A stretch of 32,071 nucleotides of DNA from Bacteroidota bacterium (GCA_018266895.1 JAFDZQ010000004.1:1-32071); one strand, 5' to 3'; shown: positions 17,201-25,334, numbered from the stretch's first letter. The notes: a model not told the origin generated them from the letters alone. Numbers and translations are program-made.

Positions 17201-18071
17201 GGGAATTAATATGACAATGGAAGGGCTGGCTATGACAGGCGCATGGACGGATGTCAGAAATGGATTGCTGTCAATGATTGTGCTGGAGATAGGAGTCACA
17301 TCCCGGCTCGTAGCGCATCTGAAAAAAGGAGAGAGGGTTGTGGTTATGGGTCCAACCGGTTCCCCGACTCATATTCCGAAAGGAGAAACGGTTCTGCTTG
17401 CAGGCGGCGGTCTGGGCAACGCAGTGCTCTTTTCAATTGCAGACGCTATGAAGAAAAAAGGGAACAAAGTCATATACTTCGCAGGATATAAGAACTCTTC
17501 GGATGTTTATAAAATGGATGAAGTGGAAGCCGGCACTGATCAGGTCATCTGGAGCAATGATATTGGTGAAATGATAACACCGAGAAGAGAACAGGATCTT
17601 ACTTTCAAGGGAAACATTGTTCAGTCAATGAAAGCCTATGCAGACGGTGAACTCGGGAATAAGCTTATTGATTTCGGGGAAGTGAACAGGATAATAGCGA
17701 TAGGCAGTGACAGAATGATGAACGCCGTAAAGGAAGCAAGACATACGATTTTCAAAGACTACCTGAATGAACATGTCGGGATCGGAAGCATAAATTCCAC
17801 AATGCAGTGCATGATGAAAGAGATCTGCGCGCAATGCCTTCAGAAACACATTGATCCTGCCACGGGAAAAGAGTCATTCGTGTTTTCGTGTCTGAATCAG
17901 GATCAGCTGCTGGACGAAGTCGATTTTAAAAATCTCAATGAGAGACTGAAGGCGAACTCGGTTCTTGAGAAGCTGAGCAATATATATTTATCATATCTCT
18001 TTTCTGAAGATTTAGATAAGAACGGATTTGAAAGAGCGGAAAAGACTGAAAGTATTATGGAAGGGCATTGA
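14265..18071 (+). CDS. Large fused FAD/NAD(P)H oxidoreductase, GltD/NfnB-like plus NfnA/PyrK-like modules
   Basis: 1268-residue predicted cytosolic flavoprotein. Residues 1-270 are a helical domain I cannot assign. A Fe-S-type cysteine cluster follows (C313, C316, C324, C347, C387, C390, C394). The GltD-like module has an FAD dinucleotide fold VVGMGPAGYT (451-460) and a second NAD(P)H fold VIGGGLTAID (631-640). From about 1020 a ferredoxin-NADP-reductase/PyrK-like module has a flavin-binding CPGQFYRLQ stretch, an NAD-binding LLAGGGLGNA, and a C-terminal C-x5-C-x2-C-x17-C iron-sulfur motif. Both modules together recall the two subunits of NADH-dependent ferredoxin:NADP oxidoreductase (Nfn) in one chain, although reaction and electron acceptor are inferred only. 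Similar single-chain proteins occur in other bacteria, annotated only as FAD-dependent oxidoreductases. The start is TTG after AGG; ATG at 14292 (codon 10) is the alternative. Confidence 0.8.
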   Translation: MDNYYPKSFMKSKNILNPEYGYSFRDLFDPLKLKLLKEDFCRYFESKDKDSYDEFTRYESSKGEGFTGLQVSNVLINSSVVLSDFLVKLFRLEAEQQKFFDEIDYEKDILTFKKDFVQRRVFKKFKKENLAAIDFNELDRTVQKIRQAAFPEYDFVADEEKFTARFILELTELEKNYKWFYEGDKFAPENFVIPEEIFNRTEDILSKLRAAKIIKDEDTKDGKADFHILKQILHIIEKWIFAKKFMDENAKKWSSYFDPEKIDFSNLVRHDNPGGNIPGMITAPSGRHRARTGFKLTDPRMGKREVLNHIDYCMYCHDREKDSCSKGLNDRFGSRKKNPLGVVLDGCPLNEKISEMHFVRKKGLPLAALALVVIDNPNVPGTGHRICNDCMKSCIFQTQEPVNIPQAETNILTDVFKLPYGYEIYSLLTRWNPLNIKRQYELPFNGKKVMVVGMGPAGYTLSHYLLNEGFGVVGIDGLKIERVHEKYTGVKNEKGFVKFPEPVKYFYEEIQEDLDKRVLQGFGGVSEYGITVRWDKNFLTAIYINISRRENFRLYDGVRFGGTITVDDAWDMGFDHIAMASGAGKPTIIRMKNNLIRGIRKASDFLMALQLTGAAKENNLANLQLRLPAVVIGGGLTAIDTATESLAYYPVQVLKALDKYEKIASESGEDEFWKMYDEEEKEIMKTFIEHGKEIRSENETAKKENRKPDLISLLNKWGGVTIAYRKRMTDSPAYRLNHEEIIHGLDEGIKFAEKLSPVEAVRNKYGAVEEMIFEIQDPVTDPESGKDRLVNSGRFITLRASSVMVAAGTSPNIVYEKEYPGTFRVDETKYSFKPYTVSIDEKGHYLMIPSEDGDGAFFTSYQKNGKLISYYGDNHPKYAGNVVKAMASAKDGYEKISEIFSGELRNTYNDPASIELRKNELKKFIKNLDKELIATVEDVIRLTPTIVEVIVKAPLAAKKFCPGQFYRLQNYETAAEKKKGINMTMEGLAMTGAWTDVRNGLLSMIVLEIGVTSRLVAHLKKGERVVVMGPTGSPTHIPKGETVLLAGGGLGNAVLFSIADAMKKKGNKVIYFAGYKNSSDVYKMDEVEAGTDQVIWSNDIGEMITPRREQDLTFKGNIVQSMKAYADGELGNKLIDFGEVNRIIAIGSDRMMNAVKEARHTIFKDYLNEHVGIGSINSTMQCMMKEICAQCLQKHIDPATGKESFVFSCLNQDQLLDEVDFKNLNERLKANSVLEKLSNIYLSYLFSEDLDKNGFERAEKTESIMEGH

Positions 18072-18213
18072 TGGAAATTGGGAATTGGAATTTTAAATTT
18101 GGGATTTAAATGTTTTAATTAGCATAGTTTATAAATTTATTATTTCTCCGGTTAACATTTTTCCGGCATACAATGCCCGGCTTACAGAACCATGTTCCGA
18201 AAAAACAACACAC

Positions 18214-19170
18214 TTAGTTTAAAATGAGAAACAAAATATAAGAAATATAAAGTATTAAAAATATTGAACCCTCGGTTTTGTTGATTTGCATTCCTTTTCC
18301 GGAAAAGATGAACAGAAAAAGTAAAACACCTGCAAAAATATTCATATAAATTTCCGTGTAATTACCTGTTTCGACCACTACCGGATTAATAAACGCGGAT
18401 ATTCCCAGTATGAAAAAAATATTAAATATATTGGAGCCGACAATATTTCCTATTGCAATATCTACATTTTTTTTCTTTGCCGCTACGACAGAAGTAGCAA
18501 GTTCGGGCAGCGATGTTCCAATGGAGACAATGGTAAGAGCGATTACTCTTTCTGAAATGCCAAATTGTTTTGCAATGCTTACAGCGCTCGATACAATGAA
18601 TTCACCGCCTGCGATTAATCCCGCAAAACCTAATAAAATATAAATAACGGATTTTGGTTTGGAAAAACTTTTTGTGTCATATACTTCCTGCTCATCTGAA
18701 ACACCTGATTTGGCAACCTGTAAACTATACACCTGAAATATCAGAAAAAAGCAGAATAGAATAATTCCATCTGTCCTGCTGATTATATCAACTGATGAAT
18801 TATCAAGAAACATATCTTTAGAAACAATCAAAACTACAACTCCGGCTAACAGAGACAACGGAATCTCAAGCCATGTTGTATTGCTTTTTACTGTCAGCGG
18901 ATAAATAATGGAACAAATTCCCAGAATTCCAAAAACATTGAATATATTACTTCCCATAACATTTCCAAGAACCATTTGAGTGCTGTTATTGAAAGAGGCA
19001 ATCAGATTTACAACCATTTCGGGTGCAGAAGTACCGAATGCAACGACGGTAAGACCTATAACAATGTTTGGAATTCCAAACAATTTTGCAAGAGATGATG
19101 CACCGTCTACGAGTTTGCCTGCTCCGAGAATTAACAGTACAAATCCGAGAATGAGAAAGAAAATATCCAA
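18214..19170 (-). CDS. Calcium/sodium antiporter family protein (CaCA, YrbG-like)
   Basis: 318-residue inner-membrane cation exchanger with about ten hydrophobic segments. The two inverted alpha-repeats are both present: VVAFGTSAPEMVVN with E51 followed by GNVMGSNIFN (69-78), and SIGTSLPELATS with E223 followed by GNIVGSNIFN (241-250). These acidic residues bind the transported ions in characterised relatives. It most likely exchanges Ca2+ (or K+) for Na+ or H+. The gene converges on the flavoprotein gene and stands 61 bases downstream of the CPxCG gene stop, so it may be the last gene of that minus-strand unit or separate. Confidence 0.92.
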   Translation of the reverse strand: MDIFFLILGFVLLILGAGKLVDGASSLAKLFGIPNIVIGLTVVAFGTSAPEMVVNLIASFNNSTQMVLGNVMGSNIFNVFGILGICSIIYPLTVKSNTTWLEIPLSLLAGVVVLIVSKDMFLDNSSVDIISRTDGIILFCFFLIFQVYSLQVAKSGVSDEQEVYDTKSFSKPKSVIYILLGFAGLIAGGEFIVSSAVSIAKQFGISERVIALTIVSIGTSLPELATSVVAAKKKNVDIAIGNIVGSNIFNIFFILGISAFINPVVVETGNYTEIYMNIFAGVLLFLFIFSGKGMQINKTEGSIFLILYISYILFLILN

Positions 19171-19231
19171 TTATTAGATTAATGTTATTACTAAGATTAT
19201 TAAATTAAATGATAATACAGGTTTAAAAGAA

Positions 19232-19423
19232 TTAAAATCCCTCATCATTTTTAGTTTCAACAAAAACATTACCGTCCCTGTCAATTGTTAATTTTATTTC
19301 CACAGGTCTGCAGCAGACTTCGCAATCATGAATAAATTCCTGGGTTTTCCCAGCGCTTATGTCAATATCGGTAATATTCTCTTCTCCGCAGTACGGACAG
19401 AAAAACCGTGATTCTTTAAACAT
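19232..19423 (-). CDS. CPxCG-motif small zinc-ribbon-like protein
   Basis: 63-residue Cys-rich protein: C9-P-Y-C12 and DCEVCCRP (C34, C37, C38), with IxxDRDGNVxVE strands after it. It matches the CPXCG-containing cysteine-rich family of unknown function, probably binding one zinc. It starts 2 bases after the rhomboid stop, so it is co-translated with it, and is the third gene of a pyrD-rhomboid-CPxCG unit. Confidence 0.85.
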   Translation of the reverse strand: MFKESRFFCPYCGEENITDIDISAGKTQEFIHDCEVCCRPVEIKLTIDRDGNVFVETKNDEGF

Positions 19424-19425
19424 TT

Positions 19426-20055
19426 TTACAGATTAAAATGACTTAATAGGATTTTAGTTGCGCCGTTAACAAGCAACAGAGTAGAAATAAATCCTCCTAA
19501 CGCACCTCCAAGGTGAGCTTCATGTCCAATGTTTCCCAATTTGCTTCTCATTCCGTAAATCGAAAATCCTATCCACAGGAAGGCAAATAAATAAGCCGGC
19601 ATTGGAATAAAGAAAACATACAGCATGCTTGAAGGAAAGAATATTATGTAGGAAAAAACAATTCCCGAAACTGCTCCTGAAGCTCCTACTGCCACATAAT
19701 TCGGATCATTGTAATGAAACGCAACAGTCAGAAAAGATCCGCAAAGCAGACTTATAAAGTATATCAGAAAAAAATAAAGACTACCAGTAAAGCTTCCGAA
19801 ATTTTCCGCGAAGAATCCTTCAAGAAAAGCTCCGAATGTGAATAATGCAAACATATTAAAAAACAGGTGCATAAAATTTGCATGAAGAAATGCAGAGGTT
19901 ATAACCTGATAATATTTGTTTTCATGAATGATCTCATAAGGCCATTCTGAGAACCTGTGCATATAAACAGGATTACCGTAAAACGCCCAGAGTGAGATTG
20001 CAATATTTGCAAAAAGCAGTGTCAGAGTTACAGGTGTTTCTGAAAGTGAATACAA
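19426..20055 (-). CDS. Rhomboid family intramembrane serine protease
   Basis: 209-residue membrane protein with about six transmembrane helices. The catalytic dyad is visible: S126 in GASGA and H181 in HEAHLGGALGG. The oxyanion-side helix carries H63-LFFN67M, and the WR-type loop region follows TM1. It would cleave single-span membrane proteins within the bilayer; substrates are unknown. The gene begins 10 bases after the pyrD stop and ends 2 bases before the CPxCG gene. Confidence 0.93.
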   Translation of the reverse strand: MYSLSETPVTLTLLFANIAISLWAFYGNPVYMHRFSEWPYEIIHENKYYQVITSAFLHANFMHLFFNMFALFTFGAFLEGFFAENFGSFTGSLYFFLIYFISLLCGSFLTVAFHYNDPNYVAVGASGAVSGIVFSYIIFFPSSMLYVFFIPMPAYLFAFLWIGFSIYGMRSKLGNIGHEAHLGGALGGFISTLLLVNGATKILLSHFNL

Positions 20056-20065
20056 ATTAATTGTT

Positions 20066-21097
20066 TTAGTTTAATAATTTTTTAATTAAAGAAGGTCCTT
20101 CATAGATAAACCCTGTATAGATCTGAACAAGCGAGGCGCCGTTTTTAATTTTGTTTTCGAAATCCTTTTTCGAAAAAACTCCTCCTGCTCCTATTAGTAC
20201 TAAATGATTTGTATAATTACTGCTGTTAAGCTCATTCAGTTTTTTCAGTACTTTATCAGACATTGCTTTCAGCGGTTTCCCGCTGAGACCTCCCTGTTCG
20301 TTGTGATGTAATTTCATCTTTGGCCTCTGAACAGTTGTGTTTGTGGCGATTATTCCGCTGATTTTGTTTTTCACCGCTGTCCTGTAAACGCTTTCAGTAA
20401 GTTCAGAGTTAATATCCGGAGCAATTTTAAGAAATATACACTTTGTTTCTGAAGATTTTGACTTAGAAATTTGGTTATTCAGTTTCTGAAGTTCGGACAG
20501 CAGGGTATCAAGGTACTGTTCTTCGTGAAGCAGTCTCAGACCTTCGGTGTTCGGAGATGAAATGTTCAGCGTAAAATAATCTGCTTCATCAAATAATTTT
20601 TCAAAACAGATCTTATAGTCTTCTAATGCATTCTGTATGGAAGTGTCTTTGTTTTTTCCTATATTTATTCCGACAAGGAAATCTTTACCGGTAAATTTTT
20701 TCGCTTCAATAATATTATTTCTTACCTCATCAGCTCCATTATTATTAAACCCAAGCCTGTTAATAAGTGCATTTTCCTTTTTGAGTCTGAATATTCTTGG
20801 CTTGTCATTTCCCGGCTGAGGCAGGGGAGTTACAGTACCTACTTCTATGTGAGAAAATCCCAAAGCTTCCCAGAATCTTAAAGCGATACCATTCTTATCA
20901 AATCCTGCCGCAAGTCCTAATTTATTCTTAAACTTTAAATCTGAAATTGAAACAGGATTTTTATTTTCAGGAGAAAAAAGAATCCTGAAAAGAGGATAAA
21001 GAACAGTAAACTTTGAAACAAAACCAAGAATAATATCATGAATATATTCAGGATCAAAAAGAAAAAGTACCGGCCGTATAAAAATTTTGTAAAACAA
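20066..21097 (-). CDS. pyrD: Dihydroorotate dehydrogenase (quinone), class 2
   Basis: Oxidises dihydroorotate to orotate in pyrimidine synthesis and passes electrons to the quinone pool; membrane-associated FMN enzyme. The 343 residues and N-terminal hydrophobic helical extension (YKIFIRPVLFLFDPEYIHDI) mark class 2. Conserved stretches are GLAAGFDKNG (61-70), GFNNNGAD, the active-site NISSPNT with base S181, GGLSGKPL and IGAGGVFSKKD. The start is TTG: in-frame TAA lies three codons upstream and no nearby ATG exists. It leads the pyrD-rhomboid-CPxCG operon. Confidence 0.95.
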   Translation of the reverse strand: MFYKIFIRPVLFLFDPEYIHDIILGFVSKFTVLYPLFRILFSPENKNPVSISDLKFKNKLGLAAGFDKNGIALRFWEALGFSHIEVGTVTPLPQPGNDKPRIFRLKKENALINRLGFNNNGADEVRNNIIEAKKFTGKDFLVGINIGKNKDTSIQNALEDYKICFEKLFDEADYFTLNISSPNTEGLRLLHEEQYLDTLLSELQKLNNQISKSKSSETKCIFLKIAPDINSELTESVYRTAVKNKISGIIATNTTVQRPKMKLHHNEQGGLSGKPLKAMSDKVLKKLNELNSSNYTNHLVLIGAGGVFSKKDFENKIKNGASLVQIYTGFIYEGPSLIKKLLN

Positions 21098-21334
21098 ATT
21101 ACTTTAATTTCATTTTAATTAATTCACTTAACTTAAATGCCCAGTACAGAAATCAGTATATTTCCGCCAATTTTCCGTAAAAACACTTATAAAAAATACT
21201 ATTAAAAATACAGGTTCTTTTTCAGATAATCCGTTATGGAAAAAAAGCTTTTAAGTTTAAAGCGGTCCACCTGCTAATTTGATAATGACACTGCAAAAAC
21301 TCAGACAAAACAAATTCATTGCAGATCAAAAAAA
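21098..21334. other. Spacer between pyrD and tRNA-Pro
   Basis: AT-rich stretch without a credible gene. It must hold the promoter for the pyrD operon on the minus strand, but none can be identified with confidence. The tRNA terminator begins at its right end. Confidence 0.4.
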
Positions 21335-21361
21335 AAGTCCCTGAATCGACTTCAAGGACTT
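21327..21361 (-). terminator. Terminator downstream of tRNA-Pro
   Basis: AAGTCCTTGAA pairs with the complementary CTGAA/GGACTT side (21335-21361, 10 of 11 positions matched, 4-6-base loop) and is followed on the minus strand by about ten T residues (21327-21336). Confidence 0.85.
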
Positions 21362-21399
21362 ACTTTAAACTTTATACATTTAAGTTTTAAACTGATTTG

Positions 21400-21473
21400 T
21401 CGGAACGGCAGGATTCGAACCTGCGGCCTCCAGTTCCCAAAACTGGCGCGATACCGGGCTACGCTACGCTCCG
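21400..21473 (-). tRNA. tRNA-Pro (anticodon UGG)
   Basis: A 74-base cloverleaf on the minus strand. The acceptor stem CGGAGCG pairs with CGTTCCG, the anticodon arm is CCAGT-TTTGGGA-ACTGG giving anticodon TGG at positions 34-36, and the T-arm GCAGG-TTCGAAT-CCTGC is perfect. The discriminator is A and the CCA end is not encoded. A terminator follows 38 bases downstream, so it is a single-gene transcript. Confidence 0.96.
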
Positions 21474-21938
21474 AATTGTTAATTTAATCATTATATTAAT
21501 TTTATTCAAACCCAATATCAGTAATTTCACATTAATCTCTCACAGTTAAAAAATTTCTCACAGAATAAATTAGAAATAACCGGTATTCTGAAAGAAAATA
21601 TGACAATAATTCATTTATTGTCCAAAATTCGAAATAAATCCCAGAAAATCTCGGAGAAAAATTATCCTGAAAGGAGTTTATTAACCCGGTTTTAATTATC
21701 AGAACATTCATTCTGAATAATAACATCCGCAATGCTATTTATTATTTCTTAGAAGTCAGACAATTAACTTAATCAAGCCGGATTCTGTTAACACATAAGA
21801 GAGGAATAATTCATTGACAAAGTGTGGAGTATTTGGACATACGAATTTTATCAGCTAAAATTCAATAATAATGGCAGCCTTTCTTTGGTATGGTAATTGA
21901 TGTATATATGTATAAACAAAAACATCTAAAAACATCTT
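21474..21938. other. Spacer between tRNA-Pro and the ccm operon
   Basis: 465 bases without a convincing gene; the only open frames are AT-rich and lack codon structure. A TTGACA at 21814-21819, followed 18 bases later by CATACG, is a possible weak -35/-10 pair reading towards the ccm operon. This should be treated as a suggestion only. Confidence 0.35.
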
Positions 21939-22439
21939 ATGAAAAAATTCACAATTCTCCATTTATTAGCATTTATTTTAATAATCTCATTTTCTTCATG
22001 CACCAAGGAAGTTCCTCCAGAACTTCAAAACAAGAGCCGGCTAAACGCTTCCGACCAGAAGATGCCGGATGATTCCATTCACAGGAATTTAAAAACAGCG
22101 GATCCGCACGGCTTTTCTTCAGAAAACAAGACACAAACTAATAATGAGGCAACGGGCAATAAAACAGCTGATATTATTATTAAGGAAGCTGACGAAGCCG
22201 ATGCTAAATACAGAAGCAGCAAATCCGCTGCTGATAAAGAAGTTTGTATTGAAAAACATATACTTGCTGCAAATTACCTTATGTTTGAAGCTGATCTTCC
22301 GCCTAAAGATAAGTATAAACCGGCTCTTATAAGATACAGAAGAGTCCTTGAGCTTGACCCTTCAAATATGGAAGCAGCGCAGAACAAGAAACAGATAGAA
22401 GATATTTATGAATCTATGGGTAAACCGATCCCTCAATAA
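21939..22439 (+). CDS. Lipoprotein with short TPR-like tail, first gene of ccm operon
   Basis: 166-residue exported protein. The signal peptide ends in a lipobox ISFSSC with the lipidated C21, so it is membrane anchored on the periplasmic side. A low-complexity polar linker (about 35-75) leads to a helical region whose end, YKPALIRYRRVLELDPSNMEAA (split at about residues 127-148), looks like a single TPR unit. It sits 32 bases before ccmE in the same direction. TPR proteins of the CcmI/CycH type chaperone apocytochromes, so a helper role in cytochrome c maturation is possible but is inferred from context. No clear homologous family was recognised. Confidence 0.75.
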   Translation: MKKFTILHLLAFILIISFSSCTKEVPPELQNKSRLNASDQKMPDDSIHRNLKTADPHGFSSENKTQTNNEATGNKTADIIIKEADEADAKYRSSKSAADKEVCIEKHILAANYLMFEADLPPKDKYKPALIRYRRVLELDPSNMEAAQNKKQIEDIYESMGKPIPQ

Positions 22440-22471
22440 TTCAGAATTTAAAAAAATAAATATATACTAAT

Positions 22472-22864
22472 ATGAAAAAGACCACAATATTCGGAATAGT
22501 AACAATAGTAGTTTTTCTTGTAGTTGGCTTTTTTGCTTTCAGTGAAAGTAAAATAGAATACTCGGATTTTCAGAAAGCTTCGGAAAATCATAAGACCTGT
22601 CAGGTTAAGGGAAACTGGATTAAAGACAAAGAAGCGAAATTTGATGCCACTACGAATCAGTTTGTTTTTTATATGAAAGATGAAAATAATTCGGAAATGA
22701 AAGTAGTTCTTGACGGTGCAAGACCGAATAATTTTGAAATGGCTGAATCGGTTGTTGCAAAAGGTAAAGTAAAAGACGGATATTTCCATGCAAAAGAAGT
22801 TCTGACTAAATGTCCTTCAAAATATGAAGGAAAAGGTGAAAATCTTAAGCAATCCGGAATCTAA
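22472..22864 (+). CDS. ccmE: Cytochrome c maturation heme chaperone CcmE, Cys variant
   Basis: 130-residue protein with one N-terminal membrane anchor (residues 5-23) and an OB-fold domain facing the periplasm. CcmE receives heme covalently and hands it to the CcmF machinery. Family signs are the YSDFQKA and QFVFYMKD strands, VVLDGARPNNFEM, VVAKGKV, FHAKEVLTK and the short C-terminal tail. The heme-binding motif, H-x3-Y in the E. coli protein, reads C114-P-S-K-Y118, so the reactive residue is Cys. This C-x3-Y form is known from archaea and Desulfovibrio-type CcmE. The gene lies 26 bases before ccmF. Confidence 0.9.
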   Translation: MKKTTIFGIVTIVVFLVVGFFAFSESKIEYSDFQKASENHKTCQVKGNWIKDKEAKFDATTNQFVFYMKDENNSEMKVVLDGARPNNFEMAESVVAKGKVKDGYFHAKEVLTKCPSKYEGKGENLKQSGI

Positions 22865-22890
22865 ATTTATTAAACTTAAAAACATCTAAA

Positions 22891-25260
22891 ATGGGCTCTA
22901 TATTAATACAATCCGGATTTGCAGCTGCAATGATATCAATGATATTGTATCTGCTTGCAAGTACGGGTAAAGAAAAATATTTAAAATACGGGAGATTATT
23001 CTTTCACTTGTCAGTAGCTGCAACAATTGCATCTGCAGCTTATCTGGTTTATCTGATAATTTCACATCAGTTTCAATATACATATGTATGGAATTACAGT
23101 TCAAAAAGTCTTCCTGTAAACCTACTTGTTTCAACCTTTTATGCAGGTCAGGAAGGAAGTTTTCATCTGTGGGCTTTTTTCATGGCTGTGATCGGAGTAT
23201 TTTTACTTCAGTTTCTATTAAAAAGAGACAAATCCGGTTTACCTAATTCGCAAAATTCCGGAAGCGGAAAATACGAACCAATAGTGATGTTTACATTCAC
23301 TTTAATACAAGCGTTCTTATTGTTTATACTTGTTTTAAAATCACCTTATCTTTATGTATGGGAATCATTTCCAAAGGATGCCGCAATAGGTTTTATTCCT
23401 GAAGACGGCAGAGGATTAAATCCTTTGTTACAGAATTTCTGGATGACAATTCATCCCCCGATTTTGTTTGCGGGATTTTCTGCATTGGCAGTTCCATTTT
23501 GTTTTGCCATAGCTGCTCTTGTGAAAAACAGATATTCAGAATGGATGAAGCTTGCTCTTCCCTGGACACTATTTGCCGGAATGATCTTAGGTCTCGGAAT
23601 AATGCTTGGAGGATACTGGGCATACGGAGTTCTCGGATGGGGCGGATACTGGGCATGGGATCCTGTTGAGAATTCATCTTTGGTTCCATGGATAGTAATA
23701 GTCGCTGCAATACATACGATGTTAGCCGAAGAAAAAACTTCAGGATTCAAAAAATCAAGTCTGATACTGTGTATAATGGCATTTGTAATGGTTCTTTATT
23801 CGACCTTTCTTACGAGAAGCGGAATTCTTGGTGATTCATCAGTTCACTCTTTTGTAGATCCGGGTCAGGAAGTTTATCTGTTCCTCGTAATTTTTCTTTT
23901 ATTATTCACACTCAGCGGAATCGGTCTGATTTTTTTCAGAATGAAAAGTCTTAAGACTCCGAAGACCGAATCTACGGATGTTCTTTCAAGAGAATCAGCT
24001 TTATTCACGGGCGCAGTCGTTCTGAGCGCTGCAGCTCTGGTAATAGCAGTGGGTACAAGCTGGCCGATAATTTCAAAAGGAACGGTTGATGCCGCATTTT
24101 ACAATAAGATGAATCTTCCCCTGGCGATATTTATAGGCATAATAAATGGTTTAAGTATACTGCTTGCATGGAAGCATTCGGAAGAAAAGAGATTTATGAA
24201 AAGCATTATTCTTCCAGCCGTACTGGCTGTTGCAGGAACAATTATTCTGGCAGTATTCGCAGTAAGAGATGTATTAATCGCAGTCTTTGTCGCATCATCT
24301 TTATTTTCGCTTTTCATTAATTCGCGTATTGCATATAAAATATTTATAAACAATAAAACCAAAGCAGGCGCATATCTGGCTCATATCGGAGTGATGTTAT
24401 TGTTCCTGGGAATTATAGGTTCATCAAAATATTCGGAAGAAGTTAATGTTTCTCTTCCGCTGAATCAGCCTAAAGAAGCTCTCGGATATACGATGACTTA
24501 TAAAGGTTCAACACCGTTTAAGGATATGGGTGAAGAAAAATATCATTTCAATGTGGTTGTCGAAAAGGACGGTAAGGGATTTTTGCTTCAGCCGGTAATG
24601 TATTACAGCGAATATTCTGAGGGAATACTGAAAAATCCGGATATTGCAAATCTGATCACAAAAGACGTATATCTTTCTCCTATGGCGCTTGAGGAACCGA
24701 AAGCTTATTCACAGGATGACATTGTAACCATTCACAAAGGAGAAGAAAAAGAAGTTAAGGGAATGAAAGTAAAGTTTATAGATTTTGACAGATCTAAATT
24801 CAATCAGGAATCCATGCAGGAAGGTAAAGACAATATAATGGGAGCTGAACTCGAAATCACTTCAGGATATGAAAAGGAAAAGATAACAGCTGAACAAAAG
24901 ATTTCGCAGGGAGAAACAGAAAATATCCCCGTCAAATTAAAAAGCAATGACAGATACACTTTTTATCTTTCGAATGTAACAGTCTCGGGAGAAACATCAA
25001 TTGAACTCGGAATTGTAGATGATCAGGCAATAAAAGATCCTGAAGCTCCGGAAATGCTTGTTCTGACCGCCAGTACAAAACCATTCATTAATCTGGTTTG
25101 GGGCGGTACTGTAGTAATGGTGCTCGGATTCTTCTTTTCATTGTACAGCAGATACAAAAAATTTGATTACGGTAAAAAAGATTCGTCAAAAATTATATAC
25201 AACAACAGCCATAAGAAAAACGGTCACCATAAAGTTCAAAGCGAAAAGCAACTCAAATAA
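22891..25260 (+). CDS. ccmF: Cytochrome c heme lyase subunit CcmF
   Basis: 789-residue polytopic inner-membrane protein that joins heme to CxxCH apocytochromes. It has about 14 hydrophobic segments and the hallmark WWD domain WGGYWAWDPVENSSLVPW (250-267), with the preceding TIHPPILF containing His188 as a probable heme ligand. The second half contains a long periplasmic loop (about 520-710) and a final helix near 725, ending in a basic KK/H-rich tail. It is longer than the E. coli protein (about 650 residues). It closes the lipoprotein-ccmE-ccmF unit; CcmA, B, C, D, G and H are not in this window and must be encoded elsewhere. Two terminators separate it from the cytochrome genes it probably serves. 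Confidence 0.93.
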   Translation: MGSILIQSGFAAAMISMILYLLASTGKEKYLKYGRLFFHLSVAATIASAAYLVYLIISHQFQYTYVWNYSSKSLPVNLLVSTFYAGQEGSFHLWAFFMAVIGVFLLQFLLKRDKSGLPNSQNSGSGKYEPIVMFTFTLIQAFLLFILVLKSPYLYVWESFPKDAAIGFIPEDGRGLNPLLQNFWMTIHPPILFAGFSALAVPFCFAIAALVKNRYSEWMKLALPWTLFAGMILGLGIMLGGYWAYGVLGWGGYWAWDPVENSSLVPWIVIVAAIHTMLAEEKTSGFKKSSLILCIMAFVMVLYSTFLTRSGILGDSSVHSFVDPGQEVYLFLVIFLLLFTLSGIGLIFFRMKSLKTPKTESTDVLSRESALFTGAVVLSAAALVIAVGTSWPIISKGTVDAAFYNKMNLPLAIFIGIINGLSILLAWKHSEEKRFMKSIILPAVLAVAGTIILAVFAVRDVLIAVFVASSLFSLFINSRIAYKIFINNKTKAGAYLAHIGVMLLFLGIIGSSKYSEEVNVSLPLNQPKEALGYTMTYKGSTPFKDMGEEKYHFNVVVEKDGKGFLLQPVMYYSEYSEGILKNPDIANLITKDVYLSPMALEEPKAYSQDDIVTIHKGEEKEVKGMKVKFIDFDRSKFNQESMQEGKDNIMGAELEITSGYEKEKITAEQKISQGETENIPVKLKSNDRYTFYLSNVTVSGETSIELGIVDDQAIKDPEAPEMLVLTASTKPFINLVWGGTVVMVLGFFFSLYSRYKKFDYGKKDSSKIIYNNSHKKNGHHKVQSEKQLK

Positions 25261-25289
25261 TACCGTTCTTTAAATTAAAGGAAAAACAG

Positions 25290-25326
25290 CCACTACCGGA
25301 GTTTCCGAGATGTTCTCCGGTAATGG
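25290..25326 (+). terminator. Hairpin after ccmF (weak T-run)
   Basis: CCACTACCGGAG pairs with CTCCGGTAATGG (11 of 12 positions, 13-base loop), 29 bases after the ccmF stop. It is followed only by TCTTT, so it may protect the 3' end rather than terminate by itself. Confidence 0.5.
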
Positions 25327-25334
25327 TCTTTACC

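Noticed and set aside
18072-18115. GGAATTGG/AATTTGGG-like repetition after the flavoprotein gene
   Set aside because: Only loosely repetitive, too short and degenerate to call a repeat.
21532-21732. 66-codon minus-strand frame between tRNA-Pro and the ccm operon
   Set aside because: No ribosome-binding site, no recognisable motif and AT-driven composition; judged chance.
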